Origin: Bacillota bacterium
GTDB lineage: Bacteria > Bacillota > Clostridia > Peptostreptococcales > Anaerovoracaceae
Assembly: GCA_017515765.1 (NCBI GenBank)
Contig: JAFWFF010000019.1
Location: 1-18,716 of the forward strand
Direction: 5' to 3'
Length of the DNA stretch: 18,716 nucleotides
Below the pieces are notes generated by a model, which was given only the letters and a program-made list of their open reading frames with translations, was not told the origin of the DNA and did no database searches. How positions within the stretch are numbered: the stretch's first letter is position 1; the number at the start of each line of letters is the position of its first letter. Below, piece after piece: positions 8,222 through 14,496 of the stretch. The position numbers and the translations under genes are program-made.

Positions 8222-9145
8222 ATGGATGTGCTGGTCATCTGCGGGCCGACTGCCGTCGGAAAGACAGACGTCGCGATCCGCGTCTCCGAAAAACTGAACG
8301 GCGAGATAGTTTCCTGCGATTCCATGCAGCTTTATGAGCATATGGATATCGGAAGCGCCAAACCGGACGCGGAAGAACTCGCCAGAGTCCCGCATCACCT
8401 CATAGGGGCTGTTGATCCGCGCGAACCTTTCAGCGTCGTCAAATACCGTGAGCTGGCGCTGGAAGCGATAAGAGACATCAAAGCCAGAGGAAAGCTTCCC
8501 GTCATCTGCGGAGGGACCGGACTGTATCTGGACGCGCTTCTTTACGAACTTGATTTCGCGGGCGTTCCCGAAAACGATCCTTCTTACCGCGAAGAGCTTT
8601 ACAGGATCGCAGAGACAGAAGGGCCGGAAGCTCTCCACCGCATCCTTGAAACGCTCGACGAGGGATCGGCAGCGCGCATACATCCGAACAACATCAAGCG
8701 AACTGTTAGAGCCATAGAATCCGCCAGGACAGGTTTTCCCATAGCGGATTTCGCCTCCGAACGCGTGCCCAATCCGGAGATCGATCCTGTTTTGACCGGG
8801 CTCACGCGCGACAGAGCCGAGCTCTACGGCAGGATCAACATGAGAGTCGATATCATGCTGGAGAAAGGCCTTGTCGATGAAGTCCGCGGCCTCATGGACA
8901 TGGGACTCACCGATTCCGACATTTCGATGAAAGGGATCGGCTATAAGGAAGTTATCGCTTATCTCGAGGGAAGATGCGGATATGAAGAGATGCGCGATAA
9001 CATCATGAAGAACACCAGGCATTACGCCAAGAGGCAGATGACCTGGTTCAAGCGGTATGAAGAAATGAAGTGGTTCCTTCTATCCGGAGACGGTGCGGAA
9101 GAAAGGGCCGCTGCGGAGATCATTGAATGGCTAAGCAGAAGATAG
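8222..9145 (+). CDS. miaA: tRNA dimethylallyltransferase (i6A37 synthesis)
   Basis: Transfers a dimethylallyl group from DMAPP to N6 of A37 in tRNAs that read UNN codons, which improves codon-anticodon stability; its DMAPP comes from the pathway opened by Dxs. The 307-residue product begins MDVLVICGPTAVGKTDVA with the P-loop GPTAVGKT (8-15), SCDSMQLYEHMDIGSAKP (catalytic D33), HHLIGAVDP, the CGGTGLYLDALL loop, and the C-terminal region TRHYAKRQMTWFKRY that binds the tRNA loop. A frame extends back to 8174 inside mutL, but ATG 8222 is chosen because AAAGGCGG (8208-8215) precedes it and the P-loop sits at the usual distance from the start. It follows mutL by 13 bp and overlaps the next gene by 19 bp. 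Confidence 0.95.
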   Translation: MDVLVICGPTAVGKTDVAIRVSEKLNGEIVSCDSMQLYEHMDIGSAKPDAEELARVPHHLIGAVDPREPFSVVKYRELALEAIRDIKARGKLPVICGGTGLYLDALLYELDFAGVPENDPSYREELYRIAETEGPEALHRILETLDEGSAARIHPNNIKRTVRAIESARTGFPIADFASERVPNPEIDPVLTGLTRDRAELYGRINMRVDIMLEKGLVDEVRGLMDMGLTDSDISMKGIGYKEVIAYLEGRCGYEEMRDNIMKNTRHYAKRQMTWFKRYEEMKWFLLSGDGAEERAAAEIIEWLSRR

Positions 9146-10272
9146 TCGTACACAACAAGAGCGACAGGCCTGACAACGTGGTTGCCAGGGAAGCCGAGAT
9201 AATGGCGGAATGCACCGCGATAGAAGCTCTTCTTCCGAGATTCATGAGGGGCTATTTTATCTATCTTAAAGGTAATGTCCTGCCCAAGACGAGGCTCGCT
9301 TATCTCCAGGACGTGCGCTTTTTCTGCGAGTATCTTATCAATGAGACTGCCCTTACGGAGGCGGAAGACATCAAAGACATCAAGCTCTCTGACTTCAATA
9401 AGATCAAAGCCGTCGACATCAATCTGTTCATAGACTACTACAGGCACTATACGGTCACCGGGGAGGACGGGACGATCTATGTCTACGAGAACAGCAACAA
9501 ATCCCTAGCCCGAAAGAAATCGTCGGTATCCGTGCTGTTCAAGCAGCTTTACCGCGACGAGCTTCTGGACAAGAACATAACAGACGGTTTCGACCCGATC
9601 CGGGTGCCCAAGGCCGGCGAGAAGGAGATCAAAGCCCTCCAGGACGACGAGGTCATGATCATGCTTGACGCCGTCTCGACAGGCGCAGGGCTCACAAAGC
9701 ACGAACTCGCTTACTGGCAGAGGACCAAAAAGCGCGACAAGGCCATTTTGATCCTCTTCCTCACATACGGGCTCAGGCTTTCCGAGCTGTGGCAGCTCAA
9801 CATAGATTCCTTCAACTTCCACCGCGGGGAGTTCAAGATCTACCGCAAGAGGGGCAAAGAGAGCGTGATGCCTCTCAACGATTCGGTCACAGCAGTAATC
9901 CACGATTATATCGATAACGAACGTCCGCGCAACGACGAACTGGATCCGGCTGAACAGGACGCGCTTTTCCTCTCGATCCAGGGGAAAAGGATGACCGAAC
10001 GGCAGGTGAGGGAACTCGTTAAGAAATACACTTCTATCGCGCTTGGCACGTCAAGACGCGCCGGCTACAGCCCTCACAAACTGCGCGCGACCGCGGCAAC
10101 GAGCCTAATCGGAAGGGGAAACTCCATATATGACGTCGCGGCTCTTCTGGATCACGAACAGGTGACCACCACGCAGCTGTACGCGCGCCACAAACAGGAC
10201 GTAAAGCGCAATCTCGTAAGGGATATGGAATGGGAAAAAGAACGCCTCGAAGGGATAAAAGATGATAAATAA
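9127..10272 (+). CDS. Tyrosine recombinase/integrase, XerC/D-like, complete
   Basis: Site-specific recombinase of the phage-integrase superfamily, 381 residues. The N-terminal half (about 30-175) is the SAM-like core-binding domain (YLKGNVLPKTRLAYLQDVRFF). The catalytic domain has all expected residues: R217 in LTYGLRLSEL, a beta-hairpin lysine at K241 or K244 (YRKRGK), H317 and R320 in HKLRATAAT, H343 in LLDHEQVTTTQ, and nucleophile Y352 in LYARH. The core-binding domain has a longer than usual lead of 35 residues and an insert near GEDGTIYVYEN. The start ATG 9127 has GGAG 8 bases upstream and overlaps miaA by 19 bp; the end overlaps the next gene by 11 bp. Codon use looks like its neighbours, and no att repeats or phage genes flank it. 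It is probably a resident chromosomal enzyme. A role in chromosome dimer resolution is possible but not shown. Confidence 0.88.
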   Translation: MAKQKIVVHNKSDRPDNVVAREAEIMAECTAIEALLPRFMRGYFIYLKGNVLPKTRLAYLQDVRFFCEYLINETALTEAEDIKDIKLSDFNKIKAVDINLFIDYYRHYTVTGEDGTIYVYENSNKSLARKKSSVSVLFKQLYRDELLDKNITDGFDPIRVPKAGEKEIKALQDDEVMIMLDAVSTGAGLTKHELAYWQRTKKRDKAILILFLTYGLRLSELWQLNIDSFNFHRGEFKIYRKRGKESVMPLNDSVTAVIHDYIDNERPRNDELDPAEQDALFLSIQGKRMTERQVRELVKKYTSIALGTSRRAGYSPHKLRATAATSLIGRGNSIYDVAALLDHEQVTTTQLYARHKQDVKRNLVRDMEWEKERLEGIKDDK

Positions 10273-11596
10273 CAGCGTAACAGAACAGATAAACGAATAT
10301 TACAAACAAACGTTCGGATTTTCGGATGACCTGATCGCGCTTGTAGCCGAGTGTGAGGAAGAACTCGCGGAAGCCTTTGATCATCAGGAAAAAGTGGCTG
10401 AATACTGGCAGGCAAGGGTGCTCAGGGCATTCCAGGAAGCCAGGATATCCGACACTCATTTCGCGTGGAACACGGGCTACGGACATAACGACCTTGGACG
10501 TGAGAAGACTGAGGAAGTATTCGCAGGCGTTTTCGGCGCGGAAAAGGCTTTGGTAAGGACCAATATAGTGAACGGCACACACGCGATAGCGCTTGCGCTC
10601 CTCGGTGTCCTGAAGCCCGGAAACGGCCTTATTTACTGCACCGGGACGCCTTATGACACAATGCAGACGGTGATCGGGACCGCCGGAAGCAGCGGGAAGA
10701 ACGGGGAACCTGTCCAGGGAACGCTTCTTGAACAGGGAGTAAAGTACGCTGAAGTGCCCCTTGACGAGAATGACTGGATAGACATCGAAGCGCTCAGGGC
10801 GGCTGTTGACGGAAGCACCAGGATGATCGCCGTACAGCGTTCGATGGGATATGGTTTCCGTAATTGTATTACTGTAAATCAAATCGAAAAAGTCGTAAAA
10901 CTGGCAGCCGAAGAGAGCCTCAGGCAGAACAGGAGCCCAGAAGACAGGATCCTCGTCATGGTAGACAACTGCTACTGCGAATTCGTCTCCTTTGATGATA
11001 TAGGCGCATCCGGTGCTGACATTATCTGCGGTTCTCTGATCAAAAATCCGGGCGGCGGAATAGCGCTTTCAGGCGGCTATATCTGCGGTAAAGAAGCTCT
11101 TATCGACCAGATCAGCTACAGGCTGACATGCCCCGGGATCGGCGCTGAATGCGGCCTCACATTCGGCCAGACCAGACCTATGCTCCAGGGTCTTTTCGTA
11201 TCTCCGAGAGTGTCCGAAGGAGCCGTGAAAGGCGCCATGCTCTGCGGAAAAGTCATGGAAAAGCTGGGTTATGAGGTCTGTCCAGCCGGAAACGCTCTGC
11301 GCAGCGATATAATACAGGCTGTCCGCATCGGATCTCCCGAAGGCCTGAGCGCATTCTGCCTCGGCATCCAGAAAGCGGCTCCTGTCGATTCACATGTAGT
11401 TCCCGTGGGCGACGAAATGCCCGGCTACGACGATCCTGTGATAATGGCTGCCGGCACCTTTGTTCAGGGTTCTTCCATCGAGCTGTCTTGCGACGGTCCG
11501 GTCAGAGAGCCTTATACCGCTTATTTCCAGGGCGGCCTCAGCTACGCGCACTCCAAGATCGGCCTCATGACTGCCGTCAAAGAACTTCTCGGCTGA
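10262..11596 (+). CDS. YnbB-type PLP-dependent protein (methionine gamma-lyase family, formerly 'aluminium resistance')
   Basis: Fold-type-I PLP enzyme of the family annotated as methionine gamma-lyase family or aluminium resistance protein (B. subtilis YnbB), 444 residues. Typical features are the start with ...EQINEYYKQ, FAWNTGYGHNDLGREKTEEV, RTNIVNGTHAIALAL, the PLP-contact segment YCTGTPYDTMQTVIG, MVDNCYCEFV with the pyridine-nitrogen aspartate, and GSLIKNPGGGIALSGGY, in which K261 is the likely Schiff-base lysine. The family commonly lies just after miaA-hfq in Firmicutes. The true reaction in vivo is unsettled for the family; C-S lyase activity is inferred from the Cys/Met-metabolism fold. 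ATG 10262 follows AGGG (10251-10254) by 7 bases and overlaps the recombinase gene by 11 bp, so translation is probably coupled. Confidence 0.9.
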   Translation: MINNSVTEQINEYYKQTFGFSDDLIALVAECEEELAEAFDHQEKVAEYWQARVLRAFQEARISDTHFAWNTGYGHNDLGREKTEEVFAGVFGAEKALVRTNIVNGTHAIALALLGVLKPGNGLIYCTGTPYDTMQTVIGTAGSSGKNGEPVQGTLLEQGVKYAEVPLDENDWIDIEALRAAVDGSTRMIAVQRSMGYGFRNCITVNQIEKVVKLAAEESLRQNRSPEDRILVMVDNCYCEFVSFDDIGASGADIICGSLIKNPGGGIALSGGYICGKEALIDQISYRLTCPGIGAECGLTFGQTRPMLQGLFVSPRVSEGAVKGAMLCGKVMEKLGYEVCPAGNALRSDIIQAVRIGSPEGLSAFCLGIQKAAPVDSHVVPVGDEMPGYDDPVIMAAGTFVQGSSIELSCDGPVREPYTAYFQGGLSYAHSKIGLMTAVKELLG

Positions 11597-11599
11597 CCC

Positions 11600-12343
11600 A
11601 TGTCCAAAGGATCAAAACTCTCAGAAAGGTTGAAAAATACAGATCGCGCGAAGCTTGTCGCGAGCGTTCTGAAGTTCGTGCTTCTGCTGGCGATAGTCGT
11701 TTCCGTGCCGGTCTATCTTTTCGTTTTTAAGCGCGATATCATCCTTGAATTTGAGAATTTCGACGATGTCGTGGCCTTTATCGAGTCGCACGGCCGCGAA
11801 AGCGTTCTTATTTATTTTGCTCTCGAGATCCTGCAGCTCGTGATCAGCGTCCTTCCGGGACAGGTATTCCAGATCGCCGCGGGATATATCTTCGGGCTCG
11901 TCCCGGGCATCATCTATACGCTTATCGGAGCCATTGCCGGTACTGCCATAACATACTGGATCTCATATCTGCTGGGACGTGACGCCATAAACCTTCTGAT
12001 CGATCCTGAGAAGGCCGATTACTATATCGAACGGCTGAACAGCAAAAGGGCCTATATCATTGTTTTTCTGCTGTTCCTGATCCCCGGAATACCAAAAGAC
12101 ACGATAACTTATTTTGCCGGCGCGTCAAACATCAGGTTCAAACCTTTCCTTATCCTTTCGATCCTCGGCAGGATGCCTGCAATGATCGGAAGCATTCTGA
12201 TAGGGTATATGTACAGAAGCGGCAACACGCTCGGGGCAGGGGGGATACTTGCATTCGCAGCTGTTGTATTTGCTGTCTGTGTCTGGAAGAGGCGCGAACT
12301 CTCGCGTTTTATCGACAGATTCTACGATAAGATCTCGGGATAG
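11600..12343 (+). CDS. TVP38/TMEM64 (DedA-like) integral membrane protein
   Basis: A 247-residue polytopic membrane protein of the TVP38/TMEM64/DedA (SNARE-associated) superfamily; members are implicated in lipid scrambling or flipping and envelope homeostasis. TM1 spans about 26-43 after a basic N-terminus. The conserved core follows at about 75-125, with LPGQVFQIAAGYIFG, the glycine-rich GAIAGTAITYWISYLLGR, then FLLFLIPGIPKDTITYFAG, which holds the re-entrant-loop proline and aspartate, and further hydrophobic helices near 175-195 and 215-230. A basic tail KRRELSRF suggests an inside C-terminus. ATG 11600 lies 3 bp after the preceding stop with no clear Shine-Dalgarno sequence, so expression probably depends on coupling to the upstream gene. 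The substrate is not predictable from the sequence. Confidence 0.88.
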   Translation: MSKGSKLSERLKNTDRAKLVASVLKFVLLLAIVVSVPVYLFVFKRDIILEFENFDDVVAFIESHGRESVLIYFALEILQLVISVLPGQVFQIAAGYIFGLVPGIIYTLIGAIAGTAITYWISYLLGRDAINLLIDPEKADYYIERLNSKRAYIIVFLLFLIPGIPKDTITYFAGASNIRFKPFLILSILGRMPAMIGSILIGYMYRSGNTLGAGGILAFAAVVFAVCVWKRRELSRFIDRFYDKISG

Positions 12344-12391
12344 ATCCCATTATCCATTTTTACGGTCAAAATAAAAAAGCCTGACGTTTTT

Positions 12392-12463
12392 CGAACTTTT
12401 GTTCACTTTCCTGTTGACAGCGAACGTATATTCTGTTATATTCTAAAAAAGAACAGATATTCG
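12392..12463 (+). promoter_or_regulatory. Three LexA-like SOS boxes at exact 29-bp spacing
   Basis: Box 1, GAACTTTTGTTC (12393-12404, flanked by C and A), is a perfect GAAC-N4-GTTC Bacillus-type LexA operator. Box 2, GAACGTATATTC (12422-12433), and box 3, GAACAGATATTC (12451-12462), each differ at one position of the right half-site. Centre-to-centre distances are 29 and 29 bp. Box 1 ends upstream of the -35, box 2 lies between -35 and -10, and box 3 covers the start region, so bound LexA would block polymerase at all three places. This makes the LysM gene downstream a strong candidate SOS gene. Confidence 0.82.
12414..12442 (+). promoter_or_regulatory. Consensus sigma-A promoter of the LysM (YneA-like) gene
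   Basis: TTGACA (12414-12419) and TATATT (12437-12442) are separated by exactly 17 bp, and TGT directly precedes the -10 element (extended -10). Expected start of transcription is near 12449-12450, about 47 bases before the ATG at 12497. The promoter is nearly consensus, so it should be strong and needs tight repression, in line with the three overlapping LexA-like boxes. Confidence 0.85.
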
Positions 12464-12496
12464 TTTTAGAAAATCAACGGAAAGTAGGCGATAAGC

Positions 12497-12805
12497 ATGT
12501 CGAATATGGTCTTCGGAAAATATCGTGTTGTATCCAAGTTCAGGTTTACACTCTTTATAAGCATCGTTACGATCATCATATGCATGTGCCTCAGCTATAT
12601 AAACGGTTCTGCATATGTCAGCGGATCTTCTATGGACGTTTACGAGACTGTCACGGTAAAGCCCGGAGATACGCTTTGGGATATCGCAGCAGAACACGTT
12701 CAGCCGAATACAGACATCAGGACATTTGTCCATGAACTCGAAGAACTTAACTCTATAGACGGTGGATGCCTGATCGCCGGACAGGAGATAATCATACCCG
12801 TATAA
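12497..12805 (+). CDS. YneA-like membrane-anchored LysM protein, probable SOS cell-division suppressor
   Basis: A 102-residue protein with a short basic N-terminus, one transmembrane segment (about 17-34) and an extracellular LysM domain (about 49-102: YETVTVKPGDTLWDIA ... LIAGQEIIIPV) that should bind peptidoglycan. This size and layout match B. subtilis YneA, which delays septation during the SOS response. The promoter and three LexA-like boxes upstream support the same role. YneA is usually divergent from lexA; here no lexA is seen and the upstream neighbour is a co-directional membrane gene. AGTAGG (12483-12488) lies 8 bases before ATG 12497. Similarity in sequence to YneA outside LysM is weak, so the functional name rests on architecture and regulation. 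Confidence 0.8.
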   Translation: MSNMVFGKYRVVSKFRFTLFISIVTIIICMCLSYINGSAYVSGSSMDVYETVTVKPGDTLWDIAAEHVQPNTDIRTFVHELEELNSIDGGCLIAGQEIIIPV

Positions 12806-12814
12806 GGATCGATA

Positions 12815-12966
12815 GATAAAAACGCCTTAAAAGGCCGATTTCGAGCCCGATATTTCTTAGTCATTGCCGAATGTGCTGCCGTGACCAGGCTAAAGTCCCA
12901 AGAACGTTGAAATTTCAACGTTCTTTTATATCGAGGCTCAAATTTGCGTTTTAAGCGGTTTTTTCA
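12815..12966. repeat. Long imperfect inverted repeat (arms about 38 bp) around a nested palindrome
   Basis: The left arm (about 12815-12853) contains ACGCCTTAAAAGGC and GAGCCCGATAT. The right arm (about 12928-12966), read in reverse complement, contains CCGCTTAAAACGC and GAGCCTCGATAT. The arms match along almost their whole length with a few one-base gaps and mismatches, and both outer ends are A/T runs. Between them lie about 45 unexplained bases and a perfect 26-bp palindrome. It could fold as one large structured transcript end, or be a small non-autonomous element. No target-site duplication is obvious. Confidence 0.5.
12900..12930 (+). terminator. Probable intrinsic terminator after the LysM gene
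   Basis: Bases 12900-12925 form a perfect palindrome (left half AAGAACGTTGAAA), and the T-rich run TTCTTTTATA (12921-12930) starts within its right end. It sits about 95 bp after the LysM stop. The stem is AT-rich, and with no separate loop its central pairs must open, so efficiency is uncertain. Confidence 0.55.
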
Positions 12967-12994
12967 CACTTAGTCGATATCCAGTACCTGTTAA

Positions 12995-13225
12995 AAAAGT
13001 CTTAAAACTGCGATTTTAGGCCTGCAGGGCATTATCGGTCAAAAGATCGGTACGGAATCCGAAATCCAGGCTGAGGGCCGGTTGGAAAACATAAGAATTA
13101 AATCAAACAGATTCAATAAGACCTATGCAATAGGATCTGATCTGCTCAGCCTGAGCAATGCGGAGGACAGTATCTTAAAGAATAGTTTGGATAAGGGAAG
13201 CGCACAGTTAGCTGAAGTGAAATGA
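12995..13225 (+). pseudogene. Unrecognised coding remnant or start-less small ORF
   Basis: An open frame of about 76 codons runs from just after a TAA (12992-12994) to TGA 13223-13225. Its content looks protein-like: GLQGIIGQKIGTESE, then EGRLENIRIKSNRFN, AIGSDLLSLSNAEDSIL and KGSAQLAEVK. There is no ATG in frame. The only start-like codons are CTG 13022 and TTG 13082, the latter with AGGG a few bases upstream, which would give 47 residues. Composition is more AT-rich than the flanking operons. I do not recognise the family. The most economical reading is the 3' end of a decayed or rearranged gene; chance is possible. Confidence 0.35.
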
Positions 13226-13277
13226 TCATGACAGTATGAGCATTGGAATTTCAATCCGGGGGACTTTTACGGATAAA

Positions 13278-13309
13278 TGCCGGGGGACCCGGTTCCCGGC
13301 AGGTTTTTA
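13278..13309 (+). terminator. Rho-independent terminator hairpin, rightward
   Basis: TGCCGGG (13278-13284) pairs with CCCGGCA (13295-13301), with extra pairing of ACC and GGT inside the loop, followed by GG and TTTTTA. It is GC-rich with a proper T tract on the + strand, so it would stop transcription coming from the LysM gene or the remnant frame. Confidence 0.7.
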
Positions 13310-13364
13310 TATAAAACATTTCCCAAAATTATGATTTAAGGAATAGTTTTAGATTTGTAAATAT

Positions 13365-13391
13365 GGGTGCCGATATGGCTTGCCGGCACCC
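13365..13391. terminator. Hairpin between convergent genes, possible terminator of the purine operon
   Basis: GGGTGCCG (13365-13372) pairs with CGGCACCC (13384-13391) around an 11-base loop, about 40 bp past the flavoprotein stop. The T tract is poor on both strands (ATATTTAC on the minus side), so it is a weak intrinsic terminator or a 3'-end stabilising stem. Confidence 0.45.
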
Positions 13392-13429
13392 TTCTGTTCA
13401 GTCCCCTGTTGAAACTGTTCTTTTAAAAA

Positions 13430-14062
13430 TCATCTGATGAAGTTTGTGGAGACGCGCGGTTCGGTCTCCGGATAAGGCACTCCGGCTTCCAGGCCGGCTT
13501 CTTTGATCTTCAGGAACCATGCCATGTTTCTGGCAAGCGTTCTCATGATCTGAAGTCCTTCGGCGTCCTGACGCACTTCATCGGGAGTGTTTCCGTGGAC
13601 CATGGCCCAGTACTGTGACGCGATGACCACGGACTGGGAGTACATCGTATATTTGTTCAGCTGGTCGAGAGCGGAGGTCGTCCCTGCCCTTCTGGCAGAT
13701 ACTATCGATGCGCAGGGCTTGTGATTGAACGGGCTCTTGCCGCCTCGGGATGTGGAATAGCAGAGCCGGTCCATAAAGCTCATCATCGAGCCGTTTATAC
13801 CCGAATAATACACCGGTGAACCGAAAATATAGCCGTCGTATTCAGGAAGCAGCTCAGCCGCCTCGTTAACGACGTCTTTGATCGCGCATTCTCCGGTCTT
13901 CACGCAGCTTCCGCAAGCCAGACAGCCCGAAATGGGCTTGGTGCCGATCCAGAAGATATCAGCGTCGATTCCCTGTTTTTCAAGCTCTCCGGCGATTTCG
14001 GAAAGCGCCGTATACGTGCAGCCGTTCTTCCTTGGGCTTCCGTTTACAAGCAGTACTCTCAT
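13430..14062 (-). CDS. Iron-sulfur flavoprotein / NADPH-dependent FMN reductase family
   Basis: Flavodoxin-fold protein of 210 residues. The N-terminus MRVLLVNGSPRKNGCTYT is the FMN phosphate-binding loop of the FMN-reductase family. C47-x2-C50-x2-C53-x5-C59 (GCLACGSCVKTGEC) matches the compact 4Fe-4S motif of archaeal and clostridial iron-sulfur flavoproteins (Isf). GSPVYYSGINGSMMSFMDR is the isoalloxazine-contact segment. Such proteins pass electrons from ferredoxin to small acceptors such as O2, peroxide or quinone-like compounds; the acceptor here is unknown. ATG 14062 follows an AGGAG at a 9-base distance. It is the last gene of the leftward run, 15 bp after the zinc-ribbon gene, which suggests cotranscription rather than a role in purine synthesis. 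No truncation is seen. Confidence 0.88.
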   Translation of the reverse strand: MRVLLVNGSPRKNGCTYTALSEIAGELEKQGIDADIFWIGTKPISGCLACGSCVKTGECAIKDVVNEAAELLPEYDGYIFGSPVYYSGINGSMMSFMDRLCYSTSRGGKSPFNHKPCASIVSARRAGTTSALDQLNKYTMYSQSVVIASQYWAMVHGNTPDEVRQDAEGLQIMRTLARNMAWFLKIKEAGLEAGVPYPETEPRVSTNFIR

Positions 14063-14077
14063 GGTGTTACACTCCTA

Positions 14078-14485
14078 TCAGAAATCAGTCATAGCGGCCC
14101 CGAGGAACAAACCGAAGACAACCACGAAGAGCACTGTGAGCACCACACCGGTTATAACGCCTATCAAAGCACCCTTCCCTGCCGATTTGGCATTGAGCGG
14201 CGTCTGGTCTTTCCACACCAGGTAAAGGATCAGGCCTACGAGCGGAAAGAAGAACGAGAGAATGCCGAAACCCGTAGAAGGAGCGTCTTCCAGATTCGCC
14301 GCTGCGTTCATGCCGGCAGCGTAATACGGATCAGGCTGCGGAGCATTGTAGTATCCGCGTGTCTCAAAACCGGCTCCCGAAGTTCCCTGCTGATCGTTCG
14401 CGTCGCTTACGGAAACGGGGGCGCCGCAGGAAGTGCAGAACCTGGTGCCTTCCGGCAGGAATTTTCCACATTTTGTGCAATACAT
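14078..14485 (-). CDS. Zinc-ribbon membrane protein, function unknown
   Basis: A 135-residue protein beginning MYCTKCGKFLPEGTRFCTSCGAP, a zinc ribbon with ligands C3, C6, C17 and C20. A Tyr/Pro/Ala/Gly-rich linker follows (about 30-70, with YYNAPQPDPYYAA). Two membrane helices lie at about 72-92 (GFGILSFFFPLVGLILYLVW) and 105-132. The ribbon should be cytoplasmic. Proteins of this layout are common in Firmicutes and their role is not established. GGAGAAAG lies directly upstream of ATG 14485 at a short spacing. The gene begins 11 bp after the purL stop, so it is probably cotranscribed with the purine genes. Confidence 0.85.
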   Translation of the reverse strand: MYCTKCGKFLPEGTRFCTSCGAPVSVSDANDQQGTSGAGFETRGYYNAPQPDPYYAAGMNAAANLEDAPSTGFGILSFFFPLVGLILYLVWKDQTPLNAKSAGKGALIGVITGVVLTVLFVVVFGLFLGAAMTDF

Positions 14486-14496
14486 ATCTTTCTCCT

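Larger units (their letters stand above)
13226..13429. other. AT-rich intergenic stretch between convergent blocks
   Basis: No protein-like frame or RNA gene is recognised here. It contains two hairpins, listed separately, that probably separate rightward transcription from the leftward purine operon. A loose similarity between TTAAAGAATAGTTTGGAT near 13174 and TTAAGGAATAGTTTTAGAT near 13336 is too weak to call a repeat. Confidence 0.5.

Noticed and set aside
6700..8325. Long open frame of 541 codons on the minus strand, antisense to mutL and miaA
   Set aside because: It mirrors the real genes' codon structure and encodes no recognisable motif. mutL and miaA on the other strand carry complete, ordered family motifs.
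9127..10272. Recombinase as part of a prophage or integrative element
   Set aside because: No flanking att-like direct repeats, tRNA target, excisionase, phage or conjugation genes are present. Both neighbours are housekeeping genes that overlap it.
12393..12430. Terminator for the left operon just before the SOS promoter
   Set aside because: Only short stems (for example GGATA with TATCC near 12338-12355) precede a weak T run. This is not convincing enough to annotate.
12844..12900. A known riboswitch or other named RNA within the inverted repeat
   Set aside because: I could not match the interior bases to any conserved riboswitch or tRNA core by eye. It is recorded only as an inverted repeat.
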